Below are positions 1 to 5,455 of a stretch of 5,455 nt of DNA, in pieces. The DNA is from an uncultured Bacteroidota bacterium (GTDB lineage: Bacteria > Bacteroidota > Bacteroidia > 2-12-FULL-35-15). The stretch lies in assembly GCA_903881065.1 (NCBI GenBank), contig CAIRRW010000091.1, forward strand, positions 1-5,455, given 5' to 3'. A program made the translations under genes and the position numbers. The notes beneath the pieces were generated by a model. That model did no database searches and was not told the origin of the DNA. It worked only from the letters and a program-made list of their open reading frames with translations. Each line of letters begins with the position of its first letter. The first letter of the stretch is position 1.

Positions 1-264
1 CCACGATAGCAGGAAAATGGAAAGGAAATACTACCCTAAATAGCATTTATCTATACTATTAATCATCAAAAAAACGAAAACGCTACAGGAAATTGTAATA
101 TCTGAAAGAAGAAAGAAACAAATCACAGGCTTTTGAATTGTTTAGTTATCCCAAGAATTTCGAAATCTTATTATTTTTTTCTCAAAATAACAAGACTGTA
201 GCATAAAGCGAGAAAGAACTTGCGTGATTGTAAAAGGTAAGGCGCCCAAAAAGAAACAAATAAC
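1..264. other. AT-rich sequence without a supportable gene
   Basis: This stretch follows the ATPase gene. No reading frame in it has recognisable protein features; the longest minus-strand stretch runs about 41 codons on from the ATPase stop and looks like chance. There is no strong GC-rich hairpin with a T run. A palindrome, ATTTCGAAAT (157-166), is followed on the plus strand by TTATTATTTTTTT, which could be a weak terminator for a convergent gene beyond the left edge. That is not strong enough to call. Confidence 0.5.
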
Positions 265-1572
265 TTATTTTATGTAGTTTTTAATATCGAAGGTATATTG
301 TTTGCCGTCATTAAATTCCCAGCGATATGGGATAATCGGCGAAACGGTATCTACGGCAACAGTGTCAGCAATGGTATTGTTCATGCCCACTTCGGATAAC
401 ACAGTATTTACACTGAATACAGCCACATCCTTCGAATCAGTAAGCGCCTCCACCCCATCGCTTGCCCGAATGCCCATGTAAATAGTGTATTGAGAAGGCA
501 GCAAAGGCGCATTCATAAAGGTACATTTAATAGTGTTCTTTCCTTTAGTAAATCTGGAAGAACGATATCCATCAAGCAATCCGGATGCATTGGTTATTGG
601 TCCCTTGTCGTTTTTTATAGCAATCCAAACATAAGGATTATCAAAATCTTCGAGCGCATTCAACTCCACTTCCGCAGTAATTGAATCACCAAACTGAAAC
701 GTATTTTGGATTTTGCCGTTCCTGTCTTTCAACGTAACTTTTTCAACAATCACTTTTTCGTCACTACTATTCTTCCCAATTATGAACTCCCCTTCGCCAC
801 TATTCGTGCCATTAAAGTACATCGCAGTAATTTTTTGCGTATTACCCATCGCCTGAATTGTTCCTTTATTCAATAGAATAGCATTGTTGCAAAGCGTATT
901 TATGGCTCCCATATTATGGCTTACAAACAGCACTGTGCGACCGTCGCCGGAGATATCCTCCATTTTGCCAAGACATTTCTTTTGAAATTCGGCATCACCA
1001 ACAGCAAGTACTTCATCCACAATTAATATTTCGGGTTCTAGATGTGCTGCCACCGCAAACGCAAGCCGCACATACATTCCCGATGAATATCTTTTTACGG
1101 GAGTATCCAGAAACTTCTCCACCTCAGCAAAGGCAACTATTTCATCAAACTTTTTCTGAATCTCCGACTTTGTCATTCCTAATATCGAACCATTAAGAAA
1201 CACGTTTTCGCGTCCAGTTAATTCAGGATGAAAACCTGTACCAACCTCGAGTAAACTTGCCACTCTGCCATCAATTGTGATTCTGCCTTTTGTAGGTGTT
1301 ACAATACGGCTCAGCACTTTTAGGAGTGTTGATTTTCCTGCGCCGTTTCTTCCGATAATTCCAACTCTGTCGCCTTGTTTTATCTCAAATGAAATATCAT
1401 TCAAAGCCCAGAAAGTCTCGGAAGTCGGTTTATTACTTTGTGATTTAGGATTGATTAACGCTTTTGCTTTATTTGTAATAACATCGCGCATTGCCGTGTA
1501 ACGTTCTGCATTCTGATGTCTAAGAATGTAACTTTTACTTAAATGTTCTACTGTTATTATTGTGTCGCTCAT
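265..1572 (-). CDS. ABC transporter ATPase for polysaccharide export (Wzt-like), with C-terminal sugar-binding-type domain
   Basis: This is the cytoplasmic ATPase subunit that powers the permease encoded just upstream. The 435-residue protein has a complete nucleotide-binding domain. Walker A is GRNGAGKST (74-82). The Q-loop region LLEVGTGFHPELTGRENV (107-124) is characteristic of the Wzt/TagH subfamily. The signature is YSSGM (162-166), Walker B is ILIVDE with catalytic E187, the D-loop is VGDAEF, and the switch histidine is H219. After about residue 255 comes a strand-rich region to about 425 resembling the Wzt C-terminal domain, including LLPSQYTIYMGI (357-368). In O-antigen exporters of the E. 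coli O8/O9a type this domain binds the finished, capped glycan and makes export selective. A long C-terminal part therefore suggests export of a specifically terminated chain, which is inferred. ATG at 1572 follows the permease stop by 5 nt. The stop is TAA at 267-265. Confidence 0.95.
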   Translation of the reverse strand: MSDTIITVEHLSKSYILRHQNAERYTAMRDVITNKAKALINPKSQSNKPTSETFWALNDISFEIKQGDRVGIIGRNGAGKSTLLKVLSRIVTPTKGRITIDGRVASLLEVGTGFHPELTGRENVFLNGSILGMTKSEIQKKFDEIVAFAEVEKFLDTPVKRYSSGMYVRLAFAVAAHLEPEILIVDEVLAVGDAEFQKKCLGKMEDISGDGRTVLFVSHNMGAINTLCNNAILLNKGTIQAMGNTQKITAMYFNGTNSGEGEFIIGKNSSDEKVIVEKVTLKDRNGKIQNTFQFGDSITAEVELNALEDFDNPYVWIAIKNDKGPITNASGLLDGYRSSRFTKGKNTIKCTFMNAPLLPSQYTIYMGIRASDGVEALTDSKDVAVFSVNTVLSEVGMNNTIADTVAVDTVSPIIPYRWEFNDGKQYTFDIKNYIK

Positions 1573-1577
1573 TGTTA

Positions 1578-2420
1578 TTAAATTACATCAGCAAATGATT
1601 TTTCCATTCTTCGGAAATACCAGATTCCTACAAACAAAAAGAGTACTGTGATTCCTATTGACATCAGAAACCCTGGAATATACAGTGTTGTATTTCCTCC
1701 AAGTATGCACCAGCGAAATCCATCAATCACACCAACCATAGGGTTTAAAGAGTATATAAACTTTACAAATTGAGGAAGCGAAGGATTATTATAAATGGCG
1801 CTACTGCTGAATGCAATAGGTGAAACGTATAATCCAAACTGAACTATAAAAGGGATTATATATCTGAAATCTCTATACTTCACATTTAATGCAGCTATAT
1901 ACAACCCTGTTCCCATAGCAGTTACAAGTGCAAGCAAAAGAAATAACGGCAGCCATAGTATTCGCCAATCAGGAACGAATTGTGTAAAAATCATTATCAC
2001 AACAAGTATTACGAAAGAAATAAAAAAGTCAATCAGACAAACAATAACCGTACTTGCAGGTACAATCAATCTTGGAAAATAAACCTTTGTAAGTAAGTTT
2101 GAATTGGCAACAAGCGAACCACTTGCTTCACTAAATGCAGAAGAAAAAAACTGCCAAGGCAATGTAGCAGTACATACTAATAAAACCCGTGAAACACCCT
2201 GCGGCACTTCCGAATGAAATAACCACCCAAAAAACCACATGACAAAAATGGTGAGCAATGGTTTCAGAACACTCCATAATACGCCAATTACAGTTTGTTT
2301 GTATCGCACCAGAATATCACGCCAAGCCAAAAAATAGAAAAGCCCCCGGTAATTCCAGAGGTCTTTCCAATAATTACTGTTTTCAGTACCGGGTTCTATT
2401 ACTATACGATGTTTCGACAA
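1578..2420 (-). CDS. ABC-2 polysaccharide export permease (Wzm-like)
   Basis: This is the inner-membrane channel subunit of an ABC exporter that moves lipid-linked polysaccharide, such as O-antigen or a teichoic-acid-like or capsule glycan, across the cytoplasmic membrane. The 280-residue product has the family layout. A cytoplasmic amphipathic N-terminus (NYWKDLWNYRGLFYFLAWRD, 16-35) leads into the conserved RYKQTVIGVLWSVLKPL entry to helix 1. About six membrane segments lie near 43-68, 77-95, 117-146, 151-177, 187-204 and 248-270. The conserved LNVKYRDFRYIIPF loop (178-191) and SLNPMVGVIDGFRW (224-237) are also present. It ends in RRMEKSFADVI. The start must be TTG at 2420: no ATG or GTG lies in frame before conserved sequence begins, and an in-frame TAA lies 6 nt upstream. 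It is 5 nt upstream of its ATPase partner, so the two are translationally linked. The substrate cannot be read from the sequence. Confidence 0.93.
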   Translation of the reverse strand: MSKHRIVIEPGTENSNYWKDLWNYRGLFYFLAWRDILVRYKQTVIGVLWSVLKPLLTIFVMWFFGWLFHSEVPQGVSRVLLVCTATLPWQFFSSAFSEASGSLVANSNLLTKVYFPRLIVPASTVIVCLIDFFISFVILVVIMIFTQFVPDWRILWLPLFLLLALVTAMGTGLYIAALNVKYRDFRYIIPFIVQFGLYVSPIAFSSSAIYNNPSLPQFVKFIYSLNPMVGVIDGFRWCILGGNTTLYIPGFLMSIGITVLFLFVGIWYFRRMEKSFADVI

Positions 2421-2428
2421 AGAGTTTT

Positions 2429-2449
2429 AAAGTTTAAAGTTCAAAGTTT
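2429..2449. repeat. tandem AAAGTTY heptamers before the exporter permease
   Basis: Three contiguous 7-mers on the plus strand, AAAGTTT, AAAGTTC and AAAGTTT, lie 9 nt upstream of the proposed TTG start of the permease gene; a degenerate GAGTTTT precedes them. The unit is the same as in the spacer before zapA about 2 kb away, so the two arrays belong to one repeat family. On the minus strand the last unit reads AAACTTTG, five of six matches to the Bacteroidota -7 box. Confidence 0.75.
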
Positions 2450-2470
2450 GTGACTCATTTAACATCTCAA
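2442..2470 (-). promoter_or_regulatory. weak possible promoter for the exporter pair
   Basis: On the minus strand, TTG (2470-2468) is followed after 18 nt by AAACTTTG (2449-2442), which differs from TAnnTTTG by one base. It would start transcription about 15-20 nt before the permease start codon. The -7 box is part of the heptamer repeat, so the match may be incidental. The only alternative visible here is read-through from rny, since no terminator is seen in the gap. Confidence 0.25.
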
Positions 2471-2486
2471 TACTTATATCTAAAAT

Positions 2487-4034
2487 CTATTTAGCAAAGT
2501 TTACAGCACGTGTTTCGCGTATTACTGTTACTTTCACTTGTCCAGGATAAGTCATTTCTGTTTGTATCCGCTGAGAAATATCAAATGACAGTGCTTCTGC
2601 ATCTTTATCAGTTACTTTATCACTTGATACCAATACGCGTAACTCTCTTCCAGCTTGTATTGCATAGGTTTTATCTACACCCGGATAGGAAAGTGCCAAT
2701 GCTTCAAGGTCTTTCAAACGTTTGATATACTGCTCCACCACCTCACGACGAGCACCTGGACGTGCTCCGCTGATAGCATCACAAACCTGTACAATTGGAG
2801 AAAGCAGGGTTGTCATTTCTATTTCATCGTGATGCGCACCAATGGCATTGCATATTTCAGGCTTTTCCTTATACTTTTCAGCCAACTGCATACCTAATAT
2901 TGCGTGTGGTACTTCCGGTGAATCATCAGGCACTTTACCTATATCGTGCAATAAACCTGCACGTTTTGCTGCTTTTACATTAAGTCCTAATTCAGCAGCC
3001 ATTGTAGCGCAAAGGTTTGCTACTTCACGCGAGTGCTGCAATAAATTCTGACCATAAGAAGAACGGTATTTCATACGACCAACCATACGAATCAACTCGG
3101 GATGTAAGCCATGGATACCTAAATCAATTGTGGTTCGTTTACCAATTTCTATAATCTCTTCTTCAATTTGTTTCTTCACTTTCTCCACCACTTCCTCAAT
3201 ACGGGCAGGGTGAATACGGCCATCAGTCACTAATTGATGTAATGCCAGACGTGCAATCTCCCTTCTTACTGGATCAAATCCTGATAAAATAATTGCTTCA
3301 GGTGTATCATCCACAATAATTTCAATACCGGTAGCAGCTTCCAGTGCACGTATATTACGTCCTTCACGACCAATAATTCTTCCTTTCACCTCATCGCTTT
3401 CAATATGAAAAACAGATACCGAATTTTCAATTGCATGTTCGGTTGCTACTCTTTGTATGGTTTGAATAACAACTTTTTTCGCTTCCTTATTAGCATTGAT
3501 TTTCGCTTCATCCACTATATCTTTTATATGTGACAAAGCATCTGTTCTTGCTTCTGCTTTTAGCGATTCTACCAACTGCGCTTTTGCTTCTTCGGCTTTT
3601 AAACCGCTTAAAGTTTCCAGCTGTTGAACTTGTCTTTTGTGAAACTTATCCACCTCTTCCTGCTTAGCATTTACCAATTCCAATTGATGAGTAAGATTTT
3701 GACGAAGTGTATCTAATTCTGAATCTTTTCGTTGAACCTGCTCCTGCTTTTGTGCAATAGATTGTTCCTTTTGTTTGATTCTGTTTTCAGATTGTTGGAT
3801 TGCCAGATTCTTCTCATTGATTACTTTTTCATGATCCAGTTTAAGCTGATCAAATCTTTCTTTCGCCTGAAGCATCTTCGTCTTTTTGATAACTTCTGCT
3901 TCTGCTTCTGCCACTTTAATTATGCCATCCGCTTTTGCGGCATTTGCTTTTTTTATCACCATATAGGTAATTAGTGCGCCCAAACCTATTCCAACCAGTG
4001 CTGCAGCGACTACAAGTATTAAATTAATGTCCAT
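2487..4034 (-). CDS. rny: ribonuclease Y
   Basis: RNase Y is a membrane-anchored endoribonuclease that starts mRNA decay and processing in many bacteria without RNase E. The product has 515 residues, the usual length, and all expected parts in order. An N-terminal membrane helix lies at about residues 5-27. A long charged coiled coil covers about 30-195. A KH RNA-binding domain follows with its GRIIGREGRNIRALE loop (218-232). The HD metal-dependent phosphohydrolase domain shows H334 in LLQHSREVA, the H363-D364 pair in LLHDIGK, H401-H402-D403 and D419. The C-terminal region ends with a conserved TYPGQVKVTVIRE motif (495-507). All metal ligands are present, so it should be active. ATG at 4034 gives the complete membrane helix and is preceded by an A-rich leader. 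The stop is TAG (2489-2487). It may share a transcript with the ZapB-like and zapA genes or use a signal in the 135-nt gap before it. Confidence 0.98.
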   Translation of the reverse strand: MDINLILVVAAALVGIGLGALITYMVIKKANAAKADGIIKVAEAEAEVIKKTKMLQAKERFDQLKLDHEKVINEKNLAIQQSENRIKQKEQSIAQKQEQVQRKDSELDTLRQNLTHQLELVNAKQEEVDKFHKRQVQQLETLSGLKAEEAKAQLVESLKAEARTDALSHIKDIVDEAKINANKEAKKVVIQTIQRVATEHAIENSVSVFHIESDEVKGRIIGREGRNIRALEAATGIEIIVDDTPEAIILSGFDPVRREIARLALHQLVTDGRIHPARIEEVVEKVKKQIEEEIIEIGKRTTIDLGIHGLHPELIRMVGRMKYRSSYGQNLLQHSREVANLCATMAAELGLNVKAAKRAGLLHDIGKVPDDSPEVPHAILGMQLAEKYKEKPEICNAIGAHHDEIEMTTLLSPIVQVCDAISGARPGARREVVEQYIKRLKDLEALALSYPGVDKTYAIQAGRELRVLVSSDKVTDKDAEALSFDISQRIQTEMTYPGQVKVTVIRETRAVNFAK

Positions 4035-4043
4035 TTTTCTTTT

Positions 4044-4147
4044 AAATATTATATATTGATACTACTTACTCCCGCAAAATATCTTATGCGCCAAAATACG
4101 CTATTACGGGTTACTCATAAATTGATGAAGGAAGATATTGTTTACAA
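4044..4147 (-). ncRNA. candidate structured small RNA (6S-like?) between zapA and rny
   Basis: This gap has no reading frame but has pairing potential on the minus strand. CCCG (4110-4107) can pair with CGGG (4074-4071). Inside it, AATA can pair with TATT and GCG with CGC, giving an interrupted rod. GAGTAA-type sequences flank both sides of the CCCG/CGGG pair and could border an open bubble. A competing 8-bp pairing joins 4139-4132 with 4085-4078. A poor promoter-like pair, TTG (4157-4155) and TATCTTCC (4137-4130), lies just upstream. From memory, 6S RNA genes are annotated beside zapA in several bacterial groups, including between zapA and rny in Bacteroidota; I could not check this. The ends given are approximate. 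It could instead be an ordinary leader of rny. Confidence 0.38.
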
Positions 4148-4163
4148 AGTTGTGTTGACAACT
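4148..4163. repeat. short perfect hairpin just after zapA
   Basis: AGTTGT and ACAACT form a 6-bp inverted repeat with a 4-nt loop, starting 6 nt after the zapA stop codon. On the minus strand the following bases (TTTGTAAAC) contain no proper T run, so it is at best a weak terminator or processing site at the end of the zapA message. Confidence 0.4.
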
Positions 4164-4169
4164 ATAAAA

Positions 4170-4463
4170 CTATAAAGGTGTGCTCTCTTTTTGAAGATAT
4201 TCAGAAACAAATAAATCAAGCTGGTCAATTTCCTTTTCCAGCTCCGGCGATTTTTTGGGTGTATTCAGTTGAGTTACCAGCAGGTTCAATGCGGCCATGG
4301 CAACTAAATCCTGCCGGTCGCGTATTGCATAGTTCTTTTCTAAATCTTTCACTTTTTCATTAATCATACTAGCCGCATTCAGCACTGTCTGTTCCTCTTC
4401 ATGTTTCACAGTTAATGGATATGTGCGCCCTGCAACTAAAACTTTTAATGATACTTCAGCCAT
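4170..4463 (-). CDS. zapA: cell division protein ZapA
   Basis: ZapA is a cytoplasmic protein that binds FtsZ, cross-links its protofilaments and stabilises the division ring. The 97-residue product has the usual family length and layout. A small N-terminal domain contains the strand VSLKVLVAGRTYPLTV and a helix with the family-like AASMINEKV pattern (about residues 31-39). A long C-terminal helix, about 45-92, forms the tetramer coiled coil; the LVAMAALNLLVTQL segment (residues 53-66) is typical. The start is ATG at 4463, with an A-rich leader (AAACAAAAAATA) in place of a Shine-Dalgarno sequence, as is usual in Bacteroidota. It lies between the ZapB-like gene (84 nt upstream) and rny (135 nt downstream) on the same strand and is probably co-transcribed with the former. 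The assignment rests on both sequence and gene order. Confidence 0.93.
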   Translation of the reverse strand: MAEVSLKVLVAGRTYPLTVKHEEEQTVLNAASMINEKVKDLEKNYAIRDRQDLVAMAALNLLVTQLNTPKKSPELEKEIDQLDLFVSEYLQKESTPL

Positions 4464-4476
4464 TATTTTTTGTTTG

Positions 4477-4543
4477 AAAGTTTAAAGTTTGAGAGTTTAA
4501 AGTTATCGAAACTTTGAACTGTTCAACTTTGAACTTTGAACTG
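4477..4543. repeat. AAAGTTT heptamer repeats forming a long imperfect inverted repeat
   Basis: On the plus strand, 4477-4504 is built from AAAGTTT, AAAGTTT, GAGAGTTT and AAAGTT. The stretch 4510-4537 is its imperfect reverse complement, built from AACTTTG-type units: 23 of 28 positions pair, with a 5-nt loop (4505-4509). As plus-strand RNA, three of the five mismatches become G-U pairs; as minus-strand RNA they become A-C mismatches. Because the units are periodic, several pairing registers are possible. On the minus strand the hairpin is followed by an A-rich zapA leader with no T run, so it is not an intrinsic terminator for this operon. It fills most of the gap between the ZapB-like gene and zapA. 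Confidence 0.8.
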
Positions 4544-4547
4544 TTTT

Positions 4548-4832
4548 TTACTTCAAAAGAGCAATGCAACTATCTATTTCCTGCACCAGCTCATTAATCT
4601 TTTCTTTTGTGTCTGTTATTAATTGTTGTTGTTCTTCTTTTGTGTTTTCTGTTAATTCTTTGTTCTTATTCTCCAATGTTTCAATCACAAGTTTTTGTTC
4701 GTCAATAACGCCAAGTAATTTTATATTATCAGAAGTTAAACGTTCATTATCTTGTTTTAATTGTTGGTGTAATCCTACCAGTTTCTCAACTTTTGTTTTT
4801 AAATCGGTAATTGTTAATGTTAAATCATTCAT
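4548..4832 (-). CDS. small coiled-coil protein, ZapB-like
   Basis: This gene encodes a 94-residue, highly charged protein with no membrane segment or signal peptide. Leucine, isoleucine and valine residues spaced at 3-4 run from about residue 8 to the end, as in one long parallel coiled coil. Glu, Lys, Gln and Asn fill the remaining positions. E. coli ZapB, an 81-residue coiled coil that joins ZapA to the Z-ring, has the same architecture. Similarity to it may be only structural, because coiled coils match one another easily. The main functional argument is position: small coiled-coil genes directly upstream of zapA and rny are common in Bacteroidota. It is the first gene after the promoter at 4864-4895 and lies 84 nt before zapA. 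The start is ATG at 4832, and an AGGAAT about 15 nt upstream is too distant to be a good ribosome site. That it is a real gene is near certain; a division role is inferred. Confidence 0.85.
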   Translation of the reverse strand: MNDLTLTITDLKTKVEKLVGLHQQLKQDNERLTSDNIKLLGVIDEQKLVIETLENKNKELTENTKEEQQQLITDTKEKINELVQEIDSCIALLK

Positions 4833-4863
4833 AATTATATCTTAATTCCTGTCTCAATTTTCA

Positions 4864-4895
4864 CAAAGATAGTATTGTATTAATAATAACACAAA
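4864..4895 (-). promoter_or_regulatory. Bacteroidota-type promoter ahead of the ZapB-like gene
   Basis: Read on the minus strand, TTTG (4895-4892) is followed after exactly 20 nt by TATCTTTG (4871-4864). This matches the primary sigma-factor consensus known in Bacteroidota (TTTG or TTG near -33 and TAnnTTTG near -7, spacer about 19-21). Transcription would begin around 4859, giving a leader of roughly 25-30 nt before the ATG at 4832. It sits in the 77-nt gap after the MgtC-family gene. It probably drives the ZapB-like, zapA and possibly rny genes as one transcript. The motif match is seen directly; the activity is inferred. Confidence 0.72.
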
Positions 4896-4903
4896 TTAAT
4901 TTG
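4892..4903. repeat. 12-bp perfect AT palindrome overlapping the -33 element
   Basis: CAAATTAATTTG is its own reverse complement, and its left end supplies the -33 TTTG of the promoter before the ZapB-like gene. It could be an operator for a dimeric regulator. In sequence this AT-rich it could also be chance, and no second copy was noticed in the window. Confidence 0.4.
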
Positions 4904-4909
4904 CGTTTC

Positions 4910-5455
4910 TCAGCACTCAAATGATTTTATTGCAGGTAATTCTATAAGAAAGGAATTGAATTTATCAAGGTTTTTGCGGCTTCCGGAAACATCATAATGA
5001 AACACCAGCTCTTCGTGATGTTTTAATTCTTTTCTTTTCTCCAGTCTGAGATTAAAACTTTTCGAATTGTTTTCAAGGTCGCCTGTTAATCCCGCAACGT
5101 CATTTATGCTTATAAATATTCTGTACGAACGTGTCTGATGAAAATTATCTATCCATGCCTGCACAAATTCGAAGAGCGACAATACTACTATTACAAGTAC
5201 TAATCCTGCACTGGCAACCAGATAATCACCATCTCCTATTGCCATACCAAGTGCGGCAGTTACCCAAATGGATGTAGCAGTAGTTATTCCGGTAATTGTC
5301 AACCCGTCTTTAAACACCACACCTGCACCCAGAAAACCAATGCCTGTAATAATGTTTGCAGCAATCCTGTCTGAATTATTTGGTGCACCCAGTTTTATAG
5401 ATACAATTGTAAATAAAGTGGAACCCAGACTGATTAATGTAATTGTTCTAAAGCC
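4910..5455 (-). CDS. MgtC/SapB family membrane protein, 5' end cut by the window edge
   Basis: The last 181 codons of an MgtC/SapB-type integral membrane protein are visible, ending at TGA (4912-4910). The frame is open to the window edge. It begins with the family's GFRT element, then a hydrophobic segment, then a DRIAANIITGIGFLGAG stretch (visible residues 29-45), then GLTITGITTATSIWVTAALG, which matches the conserved core of the family. Hydrophobic helices follow to about residue 100. The last 70 or so residues are soluble and resemble the ACT-like C-terminal domain of longer MgtC proteins. A GTG at 5320 could be taken as the start, but the conserved core extends well upstream of it, so it is internal. 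Family members are usually about 220-230 residues, so roughly 40-50 N-terminal residues are missing here. MgtC itself is linked to growth at low magnesium and to modulation of the F1Fo ATP synthase. Most bacterial homologues are uncharacterised, so the precise role is open. Family assignment is confident. Confidence 0.92.
   Translation of the reverse strand, partial: GFRTITLISLGSTLFTIVSIKLGAPNNSDRIAANIITGIGFLGAGVVFKDGLTITGITTATSIWVTAALGMAIGDGDYLVASAGLVLVIVVLSLFEFVQAWIDNFHQTRSYRIFISINDVAGLTGDLENNSKSFNLRLEKRKELKHHEELVFHYDVSGSRKNLDKFNSFLIELPAIKSFEC

Noticed and set aside
153..180. Palindrome ATTTCGAAAT followed by a T-rich run, as a plus-strand terminator
   Set aside because: The stem is short and AT-only with a very tight loop, and no plus-strand gene precedes it in the window.
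490..684. Plus-strand open frame of 64 codons opposite the ATPase gene
   Set aside because: It overlaps the Wzt-type C-terminal domain on the other strand, and no protein family is recognisable in it.
2421..2486. Terminator between rny and the permease gene
   Set aside because: No stable hairpin followed by T residues is found on the minus strand; the gap mainly holds the heptamer array.
3732..3974. Plus-strand open frame of 80 codons opposite rny
   Set aside because: It is antisense to the RNase Y coiled-coil region. Its Leu/Phe-rich translation is a by-product of the complementary codons, with no family features.
4178..4363. Plus-strand open frame of 61 codons opposite zapA
   Set aside because: It lies entirely within the well-supported zapA gene on the other strand.
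4477..4543. CRISPR array or insertion-sequence end
   Set aside because: The units are 7 nt with no spacers, and no transposase, cas gene or target-site duplication is nearby.
4564..4845. Plus-strand open frame of 93 codons
   Set aside because: It lies exactly antisense to the ZapB-like coiled-coil gene. Its Ser/Phe/Cys-rich translation is what the complement of a Glu/Lys/Gln-rich coiled coil gives.

Overview
The window looks like a chromosomal segment of a low-GC member of the Bacteroidota. Four things point there: the order ZapB-like coiled coil, zapA, rny; a near-consensus Bacteroidota-type promoter (TTTG, 20-nt spacer, TATCTTTG) ahead of the first of these; A-rich leaders with no clear Shine-Dalgarno sequence before zapA and rny; and the overall AT richness. 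The genus cannot be read from the sequence. All six protein genes are on the minus strand, so transcription runs from high to low coordinates.

In order of transcription: (1) 5455-4910, the 3' part of an MgtC/SapB-family membrane protein gene whose beginning lies outside the window. (2) 4909-4833, a short gap with a strong candidate promoter and a 12-bp AT palindrome over its upstream element. (3) 4832-4548, a small coiled-coil ZapB-like protein. (4) 4547-4464, a spacer filled by AAAGTTT-type heptamers arranged as a long imperfect inverted repeat. (5) 4463-4170, ZapA, the FtsZ-ring regulator. (6) 4169-4035, a 135-nt gap with potential RNA structure, a candidate site for a 6S-like small RNA. 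(7) 4034-2487, full-length ribonuclease Y. (8) 2486-2421, a gap that again carries tandem AAAGTTY heptamers. (9) 2420-1578, an ABC-2 polysaccharide export permease (Wzm-like) that seems to start at TTG. (10) 1572-265, its ATPase partner (Wzt-like) with a C-terminal carbohydrate-binding-type domain. (11) 264-1, AT-rich sequence with no supportable gene.

Functionally there are two modules. The ZapB-like/ZapA/RNase Y block is housekeeping: Z-ring assembly plus mRNA decay. The Wzm/Wzt-like pair should form one inner-membrane exporter for a lipid-linked polysaccharide such as O-antigen or a capsule-like glycan. No convincing terminator separates rny from the exporter pair. I found no mobile element, CRISPR array, tRNA or rRNA, and no clearly undescribed system. 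The most noteworthy signals are the two heptamer-repeat spacers and the possible structured RNA between zapA and rny.
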